The notes under the pieces were generated by a model. That model ran no database searches. It was given only the letters and a program-made list of their open reading frames with translations, and was not told the DNA's origin. From NCBI GenBank assembly GCA_016712445.1, contig JADJRB010000002.1, positions 434,001 through 498,000 of the forward strand: a DNA stretch of 64,000 bases, written 5' to 3'. Of this stretch, positions 28,243 to 36,515 are shown one piece after another. A program made the translations under genes and the position numbers. This DNA is from Acidobacteriota bacterium. Its GTDB lineage: Bacteria > Pseudomonadota > Alphaproteobacteria > Caulobacterales > Hyphomonadaceae. Numbering within the stretch: position 1 is the stretch's first letter; each line of letters starts with the position of its first letter.

Positions 28243-28270
28243 AATACGGCTGTGTTCGGGGTTTGGATCA
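28243..28270 (-). promoter_or_regulatory. Candidate ECF-sigma promoter of the phr operon
   Basis: On the minus strand TGATCC (28270-28265) is followed after 16 bases by CGTATT (28248-28243), about 36 bases before the phr start. TGATCC matches the -35 element reported for RpoE-ChrR type ECF promoters of alphaproteobacteria, which drive photolyase and cfa-type genes under singlet oxygen. The -10 match is less certain. Confidence 0.4.
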
Positions 28271-28345
28271 ATCCGGCCTGCGAGGCTGCACTTTCAACCG
28301 GCAGCCGCCGCCGCTATACCGCCAAAACACGCAGGAATTCCGCCA

Positions 28346-29809
28346 ATGCAGCCCGCCCGACTTCGCCAGATCATTGAAAAGGCTAAGAATCAGCGGGTTC
28401 TCTGCGTCGGCGATGTCATGCTCGACCGGTTCGTTTACGGGGTCGTGGACCGCATTTCACCCGAGGCGCCAGTGCCGGTGCTGCGCCAGACGCGTGCGGC
28501 CAGCATGCCGGGCGGCGGCGCGAACGTCGCCCGGAACCTCGCCTCGCTTGGCCTCGAAGCCGTCATCGTCGGCGCTGTGGGCGATGACGAAGCCGGGACC
28601 GAGCTGACCGACCTGCTCGCACATTCGCCCGGCATTACCCCGAAACTCGTGACGCTGACGAACCGGCCGACCACTCTGAAAACCCGCCTCGTGGCCGGCG
28701 GCCAGCAACTGCTGCGGCTCGATGCGGAAGAACTCGGCGCGCCTGACGCCGCCAGCGAGCAAGCGCTCATCCGGACCATCAGCGACCTCGTCCCGACGGT
28801 CGCGGCGGTGCTCATCTCTGACTATGCCAAGGGTCTTCTGACGTCGTCGGTAGTTGATGCGATCCTCGCTGCCGCAGCAGCCCGGGGCGTTCCCGTCATT
28901 GCCGATCCCAAGGGCAAGGATTTCGCCCGCTACGGCGCGGTCGACATCCTGAAACCCAATGCGGGCGAGTTGGCACTTGCGGTCGGCAAGCCCACTTCCA
29001 GCACACACGAAGTCGAATCGGCCCTCGCCGCCGCCCGCAAGTCACTCCCCGCAAAGGCGATTGTCGTCACGCGCGCCGCGCAAGGTATGTCCTGGGTTTC
29101 CGGCGACAGCGCCCCCGGCCACGTCTCCGGCAAAGCCCGCGAAGTCTTTGACGTCTCGGGCGCCGGCGACACAAGCCTTGCCGCGCTCGCGGCCGCCATT
29201 GTGGCAGGCGCCACTCTTGAGGAAGCCGTCAACGTCGCCATCCTCGCCTCTGGCATCGCCGTCGGTAAATCCGGCACCGCAACAGTTTCGGCGGCCGAGT
29301 TGCTGGACGCCTCAGAAGTCAACCAGCAAAGCCAGAAAGCCGGCTTGCTCTCGCTGGATGCCATGGTGGGGCAAATCGAGCGTTGGCGCGAAGCGGGCCT
29401 CCGTATCGGCTTCACCAACGGCGTGTTCGACATTCTTCATCCTGGTCATGTCCGCGTGCTCGAAGAGTCTCGCAGCCGCTGCGACCGTCTGATCGTGGGC
29501 CTCAACTCGGACGCCTCGGTGAAGCGCCTCAAAGGCCCGGAGCGCCCCGTCAACGACGCAACTTCCCGCGGACAGGTCCTCGCAGGTCTTTCTGCCGTCG
29601 ATGCTGTGGTGATCTTTGAAGAAGATACGCCCTTGAACCTGATCACAGCGCTGAAGCCCGACGTGCTCGTGAAAGGCGGCGACTACTCGCGCGACACGAT
29701 CGTCGGCGCCGATCTCGTCGAGGCGCGCGGCGGTGAAGTCATCGTTGTGCCGCTGGTGCCCGGCCAGTCGACCACCTCGATCATCGCACGCTCACGCGCC
29801 GGCGCATGA
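28346..29809 (+). CDS. hldE: Bifunctional heptose kinase / heptose-1-phosphate adenylyltransferase HldE
   Basis: Makes ADP-heptose for LPS core in two steps. It has 487 residues. The N-terminal PfkB kinase domain (about 1-320) has PGGGANVARNLASLG and the GAGDTSLAALAAA anion-hole motif near residue 275. The C-terminal cytidylyltransferase-like domain starts about residue 350, with FTNGVFDILHPGHVRVLEES carrying the HxGH motif, and VKGGDYSRDTIVGAD near residue 445. Divergent from phr; a small ORF overlaps its stop. Confidence 0.95.
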   Translation: MQPARLRQIIEKAKNQRVLCVGDVMLDRFVYGVVDRISPEAPVPVLRQTRAASMPGGGANVARNLASLGLEAVIVGAVGDDEAGTELTDLLAHSPGITPKLVTLTNRPTTLKTRLVAGGQQLLRLDAEELGAPDAASEQALIRTISDLVPTVAAVLISDYAKGLLTSSVVDAILAAAAARGVPVIADPKGKDFARYGAVDILKPNAGELALAVGKPTSSTHEVESALAAARKSLPAKAIVVTRAAQGMSWVSGDSAPGHVSGKAREVFDVSGAGDTSLAALAAAIVAGATLEEAVNVAILASGIAVGKSGTATVSAAELLDASEVNQQSQKAGLLSLDAMVGQIERWREAGLRIGFTNGVFDILHPGHVRVLEESRSRCDRLIVGLNSDASVKRLKGPERPVNDATSRGQVLAGLSAVDAVVIFEEDTPLNLITALKPDVLVKGGDYSRDTIVGADLVEARGGEVIVVPLVPGQSTTSIIARSRAGA

Positions 29810-29988
29810 CAGGGGCCGCACAGACTGCCGCCGCGCTCTGGCGCCAGTATGGCGAGGATGCTGTGGTCATCGCGACCTTGCGCGCGGCCGAGGTTGCGGC
29901 CATGGGTGACATCGAAGCCTTGGCGCACTGGGATGAAGTCGCCGCCATCCTCTCCGGCGACGAACAAGCGCCCGGAGCAAAAAACTAG
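29806..29988 (+). CDS. Small hypothetical protein after hldE
   Basis: 60 residues, acidic and Ala-rich (WRQYGEDAVVIATLRAAEVA). Its ATG overlaps the hldE stop (ATGA), which argues for coupled translation. The pattern W-x-x-YGEDA followed by D-x-EA-x-x-W resembles small helical proteins of DUF6961 type in related bacteria, but this is a tentative likeness. No signal peptide or membrane segment. Its last codons overlap the inverted terminator of hspQ. Confidence 0.6.
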   Translation: MTGAAQTAAALWRQYGEDAVVIATLRAAEVAAMGDIEALAHWDEVAAILSGDEQAPGAKN

Positions 29989-30005
29989 GGCAGGGGGCCC
30001 TGCCC
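29979..30005 (-). terminator. Rho-independent terminator of hspQ
   Basis: On the minus strand, just past the hspQ stop: an 8-bp stem (GGGCAGGG with CCCTGCCC, 30005-29988, 2-base loop), then TAG and six T (29984-29979). It overlaps the 3' end of the opposite-strand small ORF. Confidence 0.7.
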
Positions 30006-30021
30006 CGCCAGTTTCAGCGCC

Positions 30022-30471
30022 TCAATTGGTCGAGTGCTTCTTGAGCTCGTACGTGCCCCGGCCAGTGAGGTTGAACCACTCCGGAATATCAGGATGGCTG
30101 AGCGGCTGTTCCGAGTCGTCGGCCACCAGGTTCTGCTCGGACACATAGGCAATGTAATGCGTCCGCTCGTTCTCCGCGAACAAGTGATAGAACGGCTGAT
30201 CCTTGTCGGGGCGAACCTCTTCAGGGATCGATTCATACCATTCGTCGGTATTTGCAAATTGCGGATCAACGTCGAAGATGACCCCGCGAAACGCGAAAAT
30301 CCTGTGCCGAACGACTTGGCCGATCTGGAATTTGGCGGTGTGGCGGGAAATCGAGCCGTAATGATAGCGTTCGTCGACGCGGTCGGTCAGCACCAGAGGC
30401 GCCCGGGTATCCGGCTTGGATCCCCCCAGCCAGCCGCGAAACCAGGCCCCATGTGGACGTCGTCTGGTCAT
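30022..30471 (-). CDS. hspQ: Heat shock protein HspQ
   Basis: HspQ/YccV family, which binds hemimethylated DNA in older reports and acts as a specificity factor for Lon in enteric bacteria. It has 149 residues with a basic N-terminal extension; the domain starts near residue 45 (KFQIGQVVRHRIFAFRGVIF) and continues through DEWYESIPEEVRPDKDQPFY and HYIAYVSEQNLVADDS. Divergent from ppx/gppA. A clear intrinsic terminator follows. Confidence 0.92.
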   Translation of the reverse strand: MTRRRPHGAWFRGWLGGSKPDTRAPLVLTDRVDERYHYGSISRHTAKFQIGQVVRHRIFAFRGVIFDVDPQFANTDEWYESIPEEVRPDKDQPFYHLFAENERTHYIAYVSEQNLVADDSEQPLSHPDIPEWFNLTGRGTYELKKHSTN

Positions 30472-30522
30472 TTTCAGCTCCTATGGTAGAGCATGCCTCA
30501 AGTTTGGGTTTCGGGCCACACT

Positions 30523-31632
30523 ATGGCTGACAAAAAAGACGGAGCTGGCGGGCGCAGGCGCGGCCCGCCCGGCTCGCAAAAAGGACGGCCGCTCTACGCG
30601 GCGGTCGATCTCGGCACGAACAACTGCCGTTTGCTGGTCGCGGAACCCCGTGGCCAGTCGTTCCGCGTGGTCGATTCCTACTCCCAGATCGCCCGCCTCG
30701 GCGAAGGTCTGCACGAAACCGGCCGTCTGTCGGACGCTGCGGTCGAGCGCGCAATGAGCGCCTTGCATGCCATTCGGAACAAGCTGAAGCACCACGGCGT
30801 GGGCCGGGTGCGCTGCATTGCAACCGAAGCCTGTCGCAAGGCGGCGAACGGAGCTGACTTTATCCGCCGTGTGCAGGCCGAGACCGGGCTGACCTTCAAG
30901 GTGATCGGCGCCAAGGAAGAAGCCCGCCTCGCGACGATCGGCTGCTACGACCTGATCCAGCCAGATGTGAAATCCGTCCTGGTCGTCGATGTCGGTGGTG
31001 GCTCAACCGAACTCTCCCACGTCGATGCGAGCGCCAGCCGGTCTGGCGGCCTGGCCGGCATTCTCCGCGAAGCGCCGATCCTCGACTGGACCAGTCTCAA
31101 GATGGGCGTCGTCACCCTGTCCGAAGCCTTCGACCTGTCGGACGAAGTCGCCGCCTGGCCGCTCATGCTCGAGCGGGCGCGAAAGGAAGTCAAAGGCTGG
31201 AACGCCCTCGACCGGGTCGCCGCGCGTCTCTCCGAGGATGACGGCTACCTCATCGGAACATCCGGCACGGTCACGTGTCTCGCCGGCGTCCACCTCAAGC
31301 TCGATCACTACCGGCGTGACAAGGTCGACGGCAGCTGGCTCAGCCGGCATGACGGCCGCGCGACGATGGACCTGCTTCGCGAGCTCGGCGTCGACGGCCG
31401 CGCGCGACTTCCCACGATCGGCCCGGAGCGCGCGCCCCTTATGCTCGCAGGTTGTGCGATCATGGAGGCGGTGTGGGAGGTTTTCGATGCACATAAGCTG
31501 CGCGTTGCAGATCGCGGTCTGCGTGAAGGCATCCTATTGTCGATGATGCATGGAAAACGTCCGCAAAGGCGCCGCCGTTCGAAACGGTCCGGCCCCCGAC
31601 CGGCCCCCGAGGGAGGTGTCAATGTCGGATGA
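30523..31632 (+). CDS. ppx: Ppx/GppA family phosphatase
   Basis: Exopolyphosphatase / pppGpp phosphohydrolase of the ASKHA fold. It has 369 residues from ATG 30523; an ATG at 30493 would add ten but leaves only 21 bases to the divergent hspQ start. Phosphate-binding motifs are YAAVDLGTNNCRLLVAE near residue 25 and VLVVDVGGGSTELSHVD near residue 150; GTSGTVTCLAGVHLKL lies near residue 245. It is the short form, lacking the extra C-terminal domain of E. coli Ppx, so Ppx versus GppA activity cannot be separated. rlmE starts inside its 3' end. Confidence 0.9.
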   Translation: MADKKDGAGGRRRGPPGSQKGRPLYAAVDLGTNNCRLLVAEPRGQSFRVVDSYSQIARLGEGLHETGRLSDAAVERAMSALHAIRNKLKHHGVGRVRCIATEACRKAANGADFIRRVQAETGLTFKVIGAKEEARLATIGCYDLIQPDVKSVLVVDVGGGSTELSHVDASASRSGGLAGILREAPILDWTSLKMGVVTLSEAFDLSDEVAAWPLMLERARKEVKGWNALDRVAARLSEDDGYLIGTSGTVTCLAGVHLKLDHYRRDKVDGSWLSRHDGRATMDLLRELGVDGRARLPTIGPERAPLMLAGCAIMEAVWEVFDAHKLRVADRGLREGILLSMMHGKRPQRRRRSKRSGPRPAPEGGVNVG

Positions 31633-32335
31633 GGAAAAGCGGCGCTGGAAAGGCCCCGGCGCTGAGCGCACGGATTCAGGACGCCGAACCACCGAACGCA
31701 AGGTGGTCGCCCGCAATGCCAAGACCGAAAGCTCGAAGCGCTGGATCGAGCGGCAGTTGCAGGACCCCTATGTCCGCAAGGCAATCGACGCTGGCTATCG
31801 TTCGCGCGCGGCTTACAAATTGCTGGAGATCGACGAAGAGGTCGGTCTGCTGAAGCGCGGACAGCGGGTAATCGACCTCGGCTGCGCGCCTGGCGGCTGG
31901 ATACAGGTCGCGCTGCTGAAAGGCGCCGCCGAAGTCGTGGGGATCGACCTCCTGCCGGTCGAACATATTGACGGCGCAACCCTCTACGAAGGCGACGTCA
32001 ACGAACCCGCCGACGTGCAGAAGGTGCTGGATTCGCTCTCGGGTCCGCCCGATCTGATCCTGTCGGACATGGCCGCGAATACCACCGGCCACAAGCAGAC
32101 GGATCACCTGCGCACGGTTGCCCTGGTCGAACTCGCTGTCGATTTCGCCATTGCCCATCTCGCGCCGGGTGGCAGTTTTTGTTCAAAGGTGTTCCAGGGC
32201 GGCACCACACGCGAGTTGCTCGACACGTTGAAGCAGAACTTCAAGACGGTAAAACACATCAAGCCGCCGGCGAGCCGTTCGGGCAGTCCGGAGATCTACG
32301 TGGTCGCGAAAGGCTTCAAGGGAGGGAAAAAATGA
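31622..32335 (+). CDS. rlmE: 23S rRNA (uridine-2'-O)-methyltransferase RlmE (FtsJ)
   Basis: Methylates U2552 of 23S rRNA late in ribosome assembly. It has 237 residues from ATG 31622, chosen because GAGGGAGG lies seven bases upstream; it overlaps the ppx stop by 11 bases. An ATG at 31550 would add 24 residues. Motifs: RSRAAYKLLEIDE (catalytic Lys), VIDLGCAPGGWIQVAL (SAM), LILSDMAANTTG (Asp), GGSFCSKVFQGG (Lys) and PEIYVVAKGF (Glu), giving the complete K-D-K-E tetrad. Confidence 0.95.
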   Translation: MSDEEKRRWKGPGAERTDSGRRTTERKVVARNAKTESSKRWIERQLQDPYVRKAIDAGYRSRAAYKLLEIDEEVGLLKRGQRVIDLGCAPGGWIQVALLKGAAEVVGIDLLPVEHIDGATLYEGDVNEPADVQKVLDSLSGPPDLILSDMAANTTGHKQTDHLRTVALVELAVDFAIAHLAPGGSFCSKVFQGGTTRELLDTLKQNFKTVKHIKPPASRSGSPEIYVVAKGFKGGKK

Positions 32336-32739
32336 AACTCGAAGGTGGATGCTATTGCGGCGAGCTCCGGTATGAATCCGAAGGCGATCCGATCATGAAG
32401 GCGGAATGCCACTGCCGCGAATGCCAGTACATCACGGGCGGGCAGGCGAACGATTTCATGGCGATGCCGGCCGCCGGTTTCCGCTACACCAAAGGCACTC
32501 CGAAAGCCTTCAAGCGTACGGACATCGAACACGCCGTGACCCGCGAATTCTGCGGTACGTGCGGCACGCCGATCCTGACGCGCGCGCCCGCCCTGGCGCA
32601 GGCCGTCATCCTGAAGGTCGGCTCGCTCGACGATACCAGCGTGTTCGGCCAGCCGCAGGTCATCATGCAGACCGCGGACGCCCCGAGCTTCCATCATATT
32701 CCCGCCGGTGTGCCGGCCTTTCCGAGGTTTCCTGGATGA
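32332..32739 (+). CDS. GFA family zinc-binding protein
   Basis: 135 residues of the glutathione-dependent formaldehyde-activating (GFA/CENP-V) fold. Zinc ligands are seen in GGCYCGELRY (residues 5-14), AECHCRECQYITGG (about 22-35) and EFCGTCGTPILTR (about 65-77). Substrate is unknown; only a few family members are shown to act on S-hydroxymethyl-glutathione. The start overlaps the rlmE stop (ATGA) and its stop overlaps the next lipoprotein start, so the string is probably one transcript. Confidence 0.88.
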   Translation: MKLEGGCYCGELRYESEGDPIMKAECHCRECQYITGGQANDFMAMPAAGFRYTKGTPKAFKRTDIEHAVTREFCGTCGTPILTRAPALAQAVILKVGSLDDTSVFGQPQVIMQTADAPSFHHIPAGVPAFPRFPG

Positions 32740-33143
32740 AATACGCCCTGCTCTGCCTTGCCTTCATCGCCCTGCCCGCATGTTCGCTGTTCCACCCGGC
32801 GAAAGGGGAGGGCGCCGCTGCATCCGGGACGCCCGCGTCCTACGCCCGCATCACGTTCGAAGGCAGCAAGGCAACGCCCGCCGAGCGGGCCGCCTGCGAA
32901 GCAGCCGGCGGCGAGATCGTTCCCAGTGGCAAACTGCAGTGGGAAAACTGTGTTCAAGCCTTCTTGGATGCTGGACAAGCCTGTTCGGGTGACGCGGACT
33001 GCGCCGGCGAATGCCGATATGACGGCGAAGAGGTTGAACCGGGCACGCCGGTTGCCGGAACCTGCCAGGTCGACGACGCGCGGTTCGGTTGCCGCACAGT
33101 CGTCGAAGACGGGAAAATTGCCCACACCTTGTGTGTGGACTAG
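32736..33143 (+). CDS. Cysteine-rich putative lipoprotein, copy 1
   Basis: 135 residues, function unknown. An N-terminal lipoprotein signal ends at ALPACSLF, with the lipidated Cys at residue 16. The mature part has eight further Cys in the order CEAAGGEI, WENCVQ, ACSGDADCAGEC, GTCQV, FGC and LCVD, an even number that could form four disulfides in the periplasm. It overlaps the GFA gene by ATGA. It is clearly paralogous to the gene 69 bases downstream. I do not recognise a named domain. Confidence 0.75.
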   Translation: MKYALLCLAFIALPACSLFHPAKGEGAAASGTPASYARITFEGSKATPAERAACEAAGGEIVPSGKLQWENCVQAFLDAGQACSGDADCAGECRYDGEEVEPGTPVAGTCQVDDARFGCRTVVEDGKIAHTLCVD

Positions 33144-33212
33144 TCCAGAGTGTGTAGAGAGTTTGTGGACTGCAGAACCGCCGACTTGTGCAACCTCTTG
33201 AAGGGCTCCGCC

Positions 33213-33617
33213 ATGAAGTTCGTCGCCGCTTTCCTTGCTGCTAGCCTGCTCGCGGGATGTGCCTGTTTTGGCGGCCAGCCGGCGGCCACAACTGACTCGC
33301 CTGAAGCGGCCGCTGCCTACGCGCATATTGATGTCGAGGGCGAAGTTGCCACTCCTGCTGAGCGGTCAGCCTGCGAGGCCGCTGGCGGAGAGATAAGCCG
33401 GCAGGGGCTGCTGGGCTGGGAAAACTGCGTGCAGACCTATCCGGACGGCGGCGAGGCATGCCGCAACAGCTCCGATTGCCTCGGAACGTGCCGCAGCGAT
33501 GGCGAGGCTCAGCCCGGCGAAGAATCCGCCGGAACATGCCAGGTGCTCGATGTGCCGTTCGGCTGCTATTCGGTCGTCGAAGACGGCAAGGCGCAGCCCG
33601 CGCTCTGCGTCGACTAG
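33213..33617 (+). CDS. Cysteine-rich putative lipoprotein, copy 2
   Basis: 134 residues, a tandem paralogue of the preceding gene. The lipobox is LLAGCACFGG; the Cys after Ala is an extra one. Shared blocks are ATPAERSACEAAGGEI near residue 45, WENCVQ, EACRNSSDCLGTC, GTCQVLDVPFGC and VVEDGK ending LCVD. Order and spacing of the eight mature Cys match copy 1, with divergent sequence between, so the duplication is not recent. ATG 33213 starts a normal signal peptide (MKFVAAFLAASLLAGC); the longer frame from 33150 lacks one. Confidence 0.75.
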   Translation: MKFVAAFLAASLLAGCACFGGQPAATTDSPEAAAAYAHIDVEGEVATPAERSACEAAGGEISRQGLLGWENCVQTYPDGGEACRNSSDCLGTCRSDGEAQPGEESAGTCQVLDVPFGCYSVVEDGKAQPALCVD

Positions 33618-33641
33618 CCTCGGGCACAGCTCCCAGCCTGC

Positions 33642-33676
33642 CCCCTTTTCCCTGCAGCAGCGCTGTGGGGAAGGGG
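33642..33676. other. Imperfect hairpin between lipoprotein copy 2 and guaB
   Basis: CCCCTTTTCCC (33642-33652) can pair with GGGGAAGGGG (33667-33676) with a two-base bulge. No T run follows, so it is either a weak terminator for the lipoprotein string or part of the guaB leader. Confidence 0.3.
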
Positions 33677-33727
33677 CTTCACAACACCCCGCGACTCCCT
33701 TACTAGGCCAAAAAGGGAGCTCCCCAC

Positions 33728-35185
33728 ATGAAAATCCGACAAGCGATCACCTTCGACGACGTGCTTCTCCAGCCCGGCGCGAGCGAGGTCATGCCTGCAG
33801 AAGTCGACGTTTCGACCTTTCTGACCAAGGCCATCCCACTGAACATCCCCCTGCTCTCGGCAGCGATGGATACGGTCACCGAAGCACGCCTTGCGATCGC
33901 CATGGCCCAGGCCGGCGGCATTGGCGTCATCCACCGCAACCTGACGGTCGAACAGCAGGCCGGCGAAGTGGCGATGGTCAAGAAATACGAGAGCGGCGTG
34001 GTGATGAACCCCGTGACGATCGCACCGACGGCGACGCTCGGCGACCTGCGCGAACTCAAGAAGCGGACCGGCTTTTCGGGTATCCCGGTGGTGGAAAAGA
34101 GCGGCAAGATCGCCGGCATCGTCACCAACCGCGATACGCGCTTCGCGGAGAACCCGGGCGAAAAGGTCGCCGACCTGATGACGCGCGATGTCGTGACCGT
34201 GAAGATGGACACGCCGATCGAGGAAGCCCGCAGGCTGCTGCACAAGCACCGTATCGAGCGCCTCGTGATCGTCGACAATGAGGGCCGCTGCATCGGCCTG
34301 CTCACCGTGAAGGACATGGACAAGGCTTCGCTCAACCCGTTCGCCGCCAAGGATCCGGCGGGACGTCTGCGCGTCGCGGCCGCCTCGACGGTCGGCGACG
34401 AGGGCTTCCGGAGAACCGAGGCGCTGATCGAAGCGGGCGCAGACGCCGTCATCATCGATACGGCGCACGGCCACTCGAAGGCTGTTGCCGATGCGGTGCT
34501 GAGGGCCAAGAAGATATCGAACGCGGTGCAGATCATTGCCGGAAACGTCGCGACCGCCGAAGCCACCAAGGCGTTGATCGATGCCGGTGCAGACGCGGTG
34601 AAGGTAGGCATCGGCCCGGGTTCCATCTGCACCACCCGCATCGTCGCCGGTGTCGGCGTGCCGCAACTCACGGCGATTGAAGACTGCGCGAATGCAGCCG
34701 CCGCGTCCGGCATTCCGGTGATCGCCGATGGCGGCATCAAGTTCTCCGGCGATTTCGCCAAGGCGCTCGCGGCTGGTGCATCCACGGCGATGATGGGCTC
34801 CATGTTCGCCGGCACCGAGGAAAGCCCCGGAGAGGTGTTCCTTTATCAAGGCCGGTCATACAAAGCCTATCGCGGCATGGGCTCGCTGGGCGCGATGGCG
34901 CGTGGCTCTGCAGACCGCTATTTCCAGAAGGACGCCGCCGCCGACAAGCTCGTGCCGGAAGGTATCGAGGGTCAGGTGCCGTACAAGGGTTCGCTCAGCC
35001 CGATCGTCCACCAGATGGTCGGCGGCCTGCGCGCCGCGATGGGTTATGTCGGCGCGAAGACCATCGCCGACCTCCACGCGAAGGCGCAGTTCGTGCAGAT
35101 CACGGGGGCAGGGCTTCACGAGAGCCACGTGCACGATGTGATGATGACGCGCGAAGCACCGAACTATTCGCTGCCGCGCGGCTAG
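33728..35185 (+). CDS. guaB: Inosine-5'-monophosphate dehydrogenase
   Basis: NAD-dependent oxidation of IMP to XMP, committed to guanine nucleotides. It has 485 residues. The catalytic Cys loop is VGIGPGSICTTRIVAGVG near residue 298; a pair of CBS domains is inserted at about residues 92-210 (VTIAPTATLGDLRELKKRTG region); MGSMFAGTEESPGE and the flap YKAYRGMGSLGAM follow. The gene region also holds rsmB-like and guaA, a familiar alphaproteobacterial guaB-rsmB-guaA neighbourhood with three genes inserted. Confidence 0.97.
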   Translation: MKIRQAITFDDVLLQPGASEVMPAEVDVSTFLTKAIPLNIPLLSAAMDTVTEARLAIAMAQAGGIGVIHRNLTVEQQAGEVAMVKKYESGVVMNPVTIAPTATLGDLRELKKRTGFSGIPVVEKSGKIAGIVTNRDTRFAENPGEKVADLMTRDVVTVKMDTPIEEARRLLHKHRIERLVIVDNEGRCIGLLTVKDMDKASLNPFAAKDPAGRLRVAAASTVGDEGFRRTEALIEAGADAVIIDTAHGHSKAVADAVLRAKKISNAVQIIAGNVATAEATKALIDAGADAVKVGIGPGSICTTRIVAGVGVPQLTAIEDCANAAAASGIPVIADGGIKFSGDFAKALAAGASTAMMGSMFAGTEESPGEVFLYQGRSYKAYRGMGSLGAMARGSADRYFQKDAAADKLVPEGIEGQVPYKGSLSPIVHQMVGGLRAAMGYVGAKTIADLHAKAQFVQITGAGLHESHVHDVMMTREAPNYSLPRG

Positions 35186-35191
35186 CGCGGT

Positions 35192-35818
35192 TCAGTCGAA
35201 CGTGAAGCCGAATATCTCGATGTCGCGCCGGTAGAGCGCGGCAACGCCTGCTTTGAGATCATCGTCGTAATAATCACGCCACGGGCCGTGGTCTGATGCA
35301 TTGGCCAGGCCGAGTTCAGCGGCCGGAATGCCGATGCGCTTGCAGATCGTTTCGTAGTCCGCCTGCAGCGTGGCGTGGCGCCCAACGAAGTCGATCTTGA
35401 TCGCGCCGCTGGCGTCACACAGGAAGTCGCTCTGCGGCTGGAATACGATGCGCTGACGATGCTCCGCGCCCGTCAGCACCGCTCTCATGGTGCCCGCTGG
35501 ATCATGCTGGAAGCGCTGTTCCTGACGGTACATGAAAGCGCAGTACGACACGAAGCGCTCCCAGGGGTTACGTACGAAAGCGAACTTGAAATAGGTTTCC
35601 CAGACTAGCGGCGTGACCGCCGCCTGGCATTCGTTCCAGCGGATGTGGCCGTGACGGATGCGCGCGATGTCGGGGTAGGGCATCGTCTTCTGCACGAACA
35701 GCTGCACCTGCTCCTCATCGGTTTCCCCAAGGTGCGCGCGCAGCGCCTGGCGTACAGCATGCGTCGCCGTCTTCGGTACGGCGAAGAAGATGAACTGGTG
35801 GCGGTGCGAAATGATCAA
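35192..35818 (-). CDS. Sulfotransferase family 2 protein
   Basis: 208 residues. The PAPS 5'-phosphosulfate loop is FFAVPKTATHAVRQALRAHL (residues 11-30), with the Lys-Thr pair, and the 3'-phosphate motif is FAFVRNPWERFVSYCAFMYR near residue 80. These are the two hallmarks of cytosolic and Golgi-type sulfotransferases; bacterial members sulfate glycans or lipids. The acceptor cannot be predicted. Divergent from the beta-hydroxylase-like gene, convergent with guaB (6-base gap). Confidence 0.8.
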   Translation of the reverse strand: MIISHRHQFIFFAVPKTATHAVRQALRAHLGETDEEQVQLFVQKTMPYPDIARIRHGHIRWNECQAAVTPLVWETYFKFAFVRNPWERFVSYCAFMYRQEQRFQHDPAGTMRAVLTGAEHRQRIVFQPQSDFLCDASGAIKIDFVGRHATLQADYETICKRIGIPAAELGLANASDHGPWRDYYDDDLKAGVAALYRRDIEIFGFTFD

Positions 35819-35885
35819 AATCCGGTTCCCTTGTGCAGATCAGGCCCGCCAGCCTATAACCGAGCAGGTTCAAGAGTGAAAACAG

Positions 35886-36515
35886 ATGGATTTCGGCCCT
35901 ACCCACCGCATGCTGAAACGGGTCGACGTTTCGGCCCTGGTTGAAAAGGTCCGCACGGTCGATGATGCGCTGTGGGACAGCGAAGACGACCTGCGCAGCG
36001 CACTGACCGGCCCCCGCCCGACCCGCTCGATTTTCCTGTATTACACCAACGCACTCTACATGCCGCATGACCGCCGGATCCGGCAGGAAGACGTCTCGAA
36101 GCGCGTCGGCTTCGAATGGTTCAGCCCGGCCGCCCTGCCCATCATTGACGAGATTTGCGCGCAGTACGAACCCGGCGCGATTGTCGTGCGCTGCCAGATC
36201 GCCAAGCTCCTGCCTGGCGGCGTGATCGGCCGCCACCAGGACATCTCGCCCTTGCTGCGCGCCAGCCACCGAATCCACGTGCCACTGGTCACCTGGCCGG
36301 AAGTGATCTTCTACATCGACGACCAGCCCTTCGTATTCGAAGCCGGGCAGGCATTCGAGCTGAACAACCAGAAATTCCATGAAGTCCGCCACATGGGCAC
36401 GCAGGACCGGTATCACCTGATTTTCGACCTCTTGCCCGCAGACTATGACCCCCGCCCGATGGCGCAGGCGGCGCAGGGCGCTGCGGCGGGCGTCATTCCG
36501 AAGATGCGGACCTGA
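35886..36515 (+). CDS. Aspartyl/asparaginyl beta-hydroxylase family dioxygenase
   Basis: Fe(II)/2-oxoglutarate dioxygenase fold, 209 residues. The HxD iron pair is in GGVIGRHQDISPLLRASHRI near residue 118 and the distal His in NNQKFHEVRHMG near residue 163. This pattern fits the Asp/Asn beta-hydroxylase family (PF05118). In bacteria members act on free amino acids, peptides or lipid A chains (LpxO is related); the substrate here is unknown. It overlaps the convergent GNAT gene by 23 bases. Confidence 0.82.
   Translation: MDFGPTHRMLKRVDVSALVEKVRTVDDALWDSEDDLRSALTGPRPTRSIFLYYTNALYMPHDRRIRQEDVSKRVGFEWFSPAALPIIDEICAQYEPGAIVVRCQIAKLLPGGVIGRHQDISPLLRASHRIHVPLVTWPEVIFYIDDQPFVFEAGQAFELNNQKFHEVRHMGTQDRYHLIFDLLPADYDPRPMAQAAQGAAAGVIPKMRT

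Noticed and set aside
30472..30522. Heat-shock sigma promoter for hspQ (CTTGAG ... CCATAG)
   Set aside because: Spacing is too short and the start point would leave almost no leader before the ATG.
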